The position numbers were made by a program, and so were the translations under genes. From assembly GCF_009720365.1 (NCBI RefSeq), contig NZ_ML769314.1, positions 735,264 to 799,263 of the forward strand: a DNA stretch of 64,000 nucleotides, in the 5' to 3' direction. Shown here piece by piece: positions 62,583 to 64,000 of the stretch (its first letter is position 1; the number at the start of each line of letters is the position of its first letter). Source of the DNA: Catellatospora paridis. Lineage in GTDB: Bacteria > Actinomycetota > Actinomycetes > Mycobacteriales > Micromonosporaceae. Under the pieces are notes generated by a model. The model made no database searches. It saw only the letters and a list, made by a program, of their open reading frames with translations, and was not told the origin of the DNA.

Positions 62583-63398
62583 ATGCGCTACAGCGATGAT
62601 GTGCTCGATTCCTTCGACCGCCGCAAGCCCCGCCGGGTGACCCCCGAACATGACGCTGAGCTGGGCATGGTCGTCGAGGACGCGGGCAGCGGCTTCTGCG
62701 GTGAGATCGTGGGCTTCGAGTACGGCGCGGTGACCCTGGAGGACCGCCACGGCCGACGCCGGCACTTCCCACTGGAACCCGCCGCCTTCCTACTGGATGG
62801 GACGGTGGTCACGCTGCGCCGCCCGCAGGCCCCCGCCGCGCCCGCGCAGCCGCGCCGCACGGCGTCCGGATCGGTCTCCGCCGCGCCGACCCGGGCGCAG
62901 GTCGCCCGCGCGGGCCGGATCTGGGTCGAAGGCCTGCACGATGCCGAGCTGCTGGAGCGCATCTGGGGCGACGATCTGCGCGCCGAGGCCGTCGTGGTCG
63001 AGCCGCTGCACGGCGTCGACGACCTGCCCGCCGCGGTGCGCGAGTTCGCGCCCGGCCCCGGCAGGCGGCTGGGCGTGCTGGTGGACCACCTGGTCAGCGG
63101 CACCAAGGAGGCCCGCCTCGCGCAGGCCGTGGACAGCCCGCACTGCCTGATCGCCGGGCACCCCTACGTGGACGTGTGGCAGGCGGTGAAGCCGTCGCGG
63201 CTGGGCATGGAGGAGTGGCCGGTGGTGCCGCGCGGGCACCCGTGGAAGGAGGGCATCTGCGCGGCGCTCGGCGTCACGGAGCCCGCGCTGTTCTGGCGGC
63301 GGCTGCTGTCGCGCGTGGACAGCTACCACGACCTGGAGACGCCGCTGGTGAACTCCGTGGAGCGGCTCATCGACTTCGTGACCGCCCCGCCGGAGTAG
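62583..63398 (+). CDS. DUF3097 family protein
   Basis: A 271-residue protein of the DUF3097 family found in actinobacteria. An N-terminal SH3-like barrel (VVEDAGSGFCGEIVGFEYGA, then RRRHFPLEPAAFLLDG) is followed by a linker and a toprim-like domain: WVEGLHDAELLERIWGDDLR, RRLGVLVDHLVSGTKEARL and CLIAGHPYVDVWQAVKP. The E-G-x-x-D and D-H-L pattern suggests a metal site as in toprim nucleases or primases, but activity is unknown. Start ATG 62583. Confidence 0.88.
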   Translation: MRYSDDVLDSFDRRKPRRVTPEHDAELGMVVEDAGSGFCGEIVGFEYGAVTLEDRHGRRRHFPLEPAAFLLDGTVVTLRRPQAPAAPAQPRRTASGSVSAAPTRAQVARAGRIWVEGLHDAELLERIWGDDLRAEAVVVEPLHGVDDLPAAVREFAPGPGRRLGVLVDHLVSGTKEARLAQAVDSPHCLIAGHPYVDVWQAVKPSRLGMEEWPVVPRGHPWKEGICAALGVTEPALFWRRLLSRVDSYHDLETPLVNSVERLIDFVTAPPE

Positions 63399-63403
63399 CC
63401 GCG

Positions 63404-64000
63404 TCAGGGCTGCCTGGTGTGCACGAACGTGGCGATGTCCAGCTCCACCGGGGTGCGGTCGGCGTCGCGGCGCACCCGCATCACCTCGCCGTCGTTGCTG
63501 CCGCTGTGGCAGCGCCACACGTCCGCGCCCTCGGTGGTGAAGCGCCACGGGGTGCCGGGCACCGTGACCGGGGTGAAGACCAGCTCGCCCGCGGCCGCGT
63601 CGAAGCGGGCGGCGAACTCGCGGCCCATCCACCACCACGTGCCCTCCAGCTCGTGGGGCTGGCCGGCGGGCTGGGGCTGCCACGGCGCGGGGCGGTCCGG
63701 CTCGGCGTCGAGGACCTCGGCCAGCAACTGTCGGCTCAGCTCGGCCATCCGCCGCCCGTGCAGGGTGTACGCGTTGGCGAAGGCGACCACACCGGTCCGG
63801 CTCGGCCGGTGCGTCCACAGGTGGGCCAGGTAGCCGGGCATCGAGCCGCCGTGCCCGGCGAAGATGCGCTCGCCGCTGCGGACCAGCTCCAGGCCGAGGC
63901 CGTGGCCGGTGGTCCAGGCGTCCAGGTCGGTCATCACCACCGGGGCGCACATCTCGGCCAGCGTCGCCGGGGCGAGCACCGCCGGGTCGGGTTCGGCCAG
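63404..64000 (-). CDS. Serine hydrolase of the beta-lactamase/EstB type, C-terminal part
   Basis: The frame is open to the window edge, so the start lies beyond 64000; about 198 residues are seen. The part present includes the family motif GHGGSMPGYLAHLW (the H-G-G replacing the KTG of classical enzymes) and a C-terminal beta domain (WWWMGREFAARFDAAAGEL, then WRCHSGSNDGEVMRV), which is common in such hydrolases. The S-x-x-K part is outside the window. Likely an esterase or D-aminopeptidase-like enzyme. Confidence 0.85.
   Translation of the reverse strand: MAEPDPAVLAPATLAEMCAPVVMTDLDAWTTGHGLGLELVRSGERIFAGHGGSMPGYLAHLWTHRPSRTGVVAFANAYTLHGRRMAELSRQLLAEVLDAEPDRPAPWQPQPAGQPHELEGTWWWMGREFAARFDAAAGELVFTPVTVPGTPWRFTTEGADVWRCHSGSNDGEVMRVRRDADRTPVELDIATFVHTRQP

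Overview
The window looks like chromosomal core DNA of a high-GC actinobacterium, most plausibly from the Micromonosporaceae. The signs are very high GC with strong third-position bias, frequent GTG starts, many 1- or 4-base ATGA/GTGA gene overlaps, several leaderless-type promoters, and families of palindromic intergenic repeats. The gene backbone follows the order known from Mycobacterium: sufR-sufB-sufD-sufC-sufS-sufU-MIP18 factor, ABC-F, enoyl-CoA hydratase, a TetR regulator of the AcnR type, aconitase, moxR-DUF58-VWA, fabG-inhA-type enoyl reductase, ferrochelatase. Accessory genes are interleaved. The genus is an inference; I saw no rRNA, tRNA, phage, IS element or CRISPR array.

1-10.7 kb: end of an unknown gene, an ATP-grasp ligase, heme A synthase, then the complete SUF Fe-S assembly operon under its own SufR repressor, closed by a strong terminator. 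10-19 kb: acetyltransferase-like protein, LysE exporter with a possible coupled leader ORF, HAD hydrolase, TMEM175-like channel, a class V aminotransferase-fold enzyme coupled to an actinobacterial VLRF1 peptidyl-tRNA hydrolase, a membrane zinc peptidase, an ABC-F ATPase and a polytopic membrane protein. 19-22.5 kb: small HTH protein, enoyl-CoA hydratase, ABC exporter.

22.5-25.8 kb (minus strand) holds the most interesting locus: a five-gene run of a 34-aa membrane peptide, dimethylargininase, a TIGR04222-like membrane protein ending in a Gly/Ser-rich tail with four cysteines exactly six residues apart, a DUF692/MNIO iron oxidase and a SCO6045-like partner. The last three genes overlap by ATGA. 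I read it as a candidate peptide-modification system whose substrate would be the Cys tail of the membrane protein. Just beyond it is a possible small RNA carrying a 12-codon ORF with a near-perfect Shine-Dalgarno sequence.

26-36.9 kb: AcnR-type regulator, a DUF2637-like membrane protein with a His-Gln repeat, HAD phosphatase, RIO-type kinase, two pirins, aconitase, VOC protein, LysE exporter. A near-identical palindrome lies upstream of both acnR and aconitase. 37-44.5 kb: a 1,914-residue secreted amylase-pullulanase with a LacI/MalR-like operator, a secreted RTX-repeat protein and a lipoprotein. 44.5-54.3 kb: aminopeptidase P, asparagine synthetase, CMD/AhpD-like pair, MBL hydrolase, FlK-like thioesterase, a SPOR-like small protein and a PH-domain membrane pair. 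54.5-64 kb: MoxR-DUF58-VWA, two tiny ORFs, fabG-fabI(inhA)-hemH-HAD, conserved hypotheticals and the end of a serine hydrolase.

Between genes lie at least three multi-copy palindromic families (57 bp x4, 75 bp x2, about 46 bp x2), two single long palindromes and a coding-type repeat that starts exactly at stop codons (x2).
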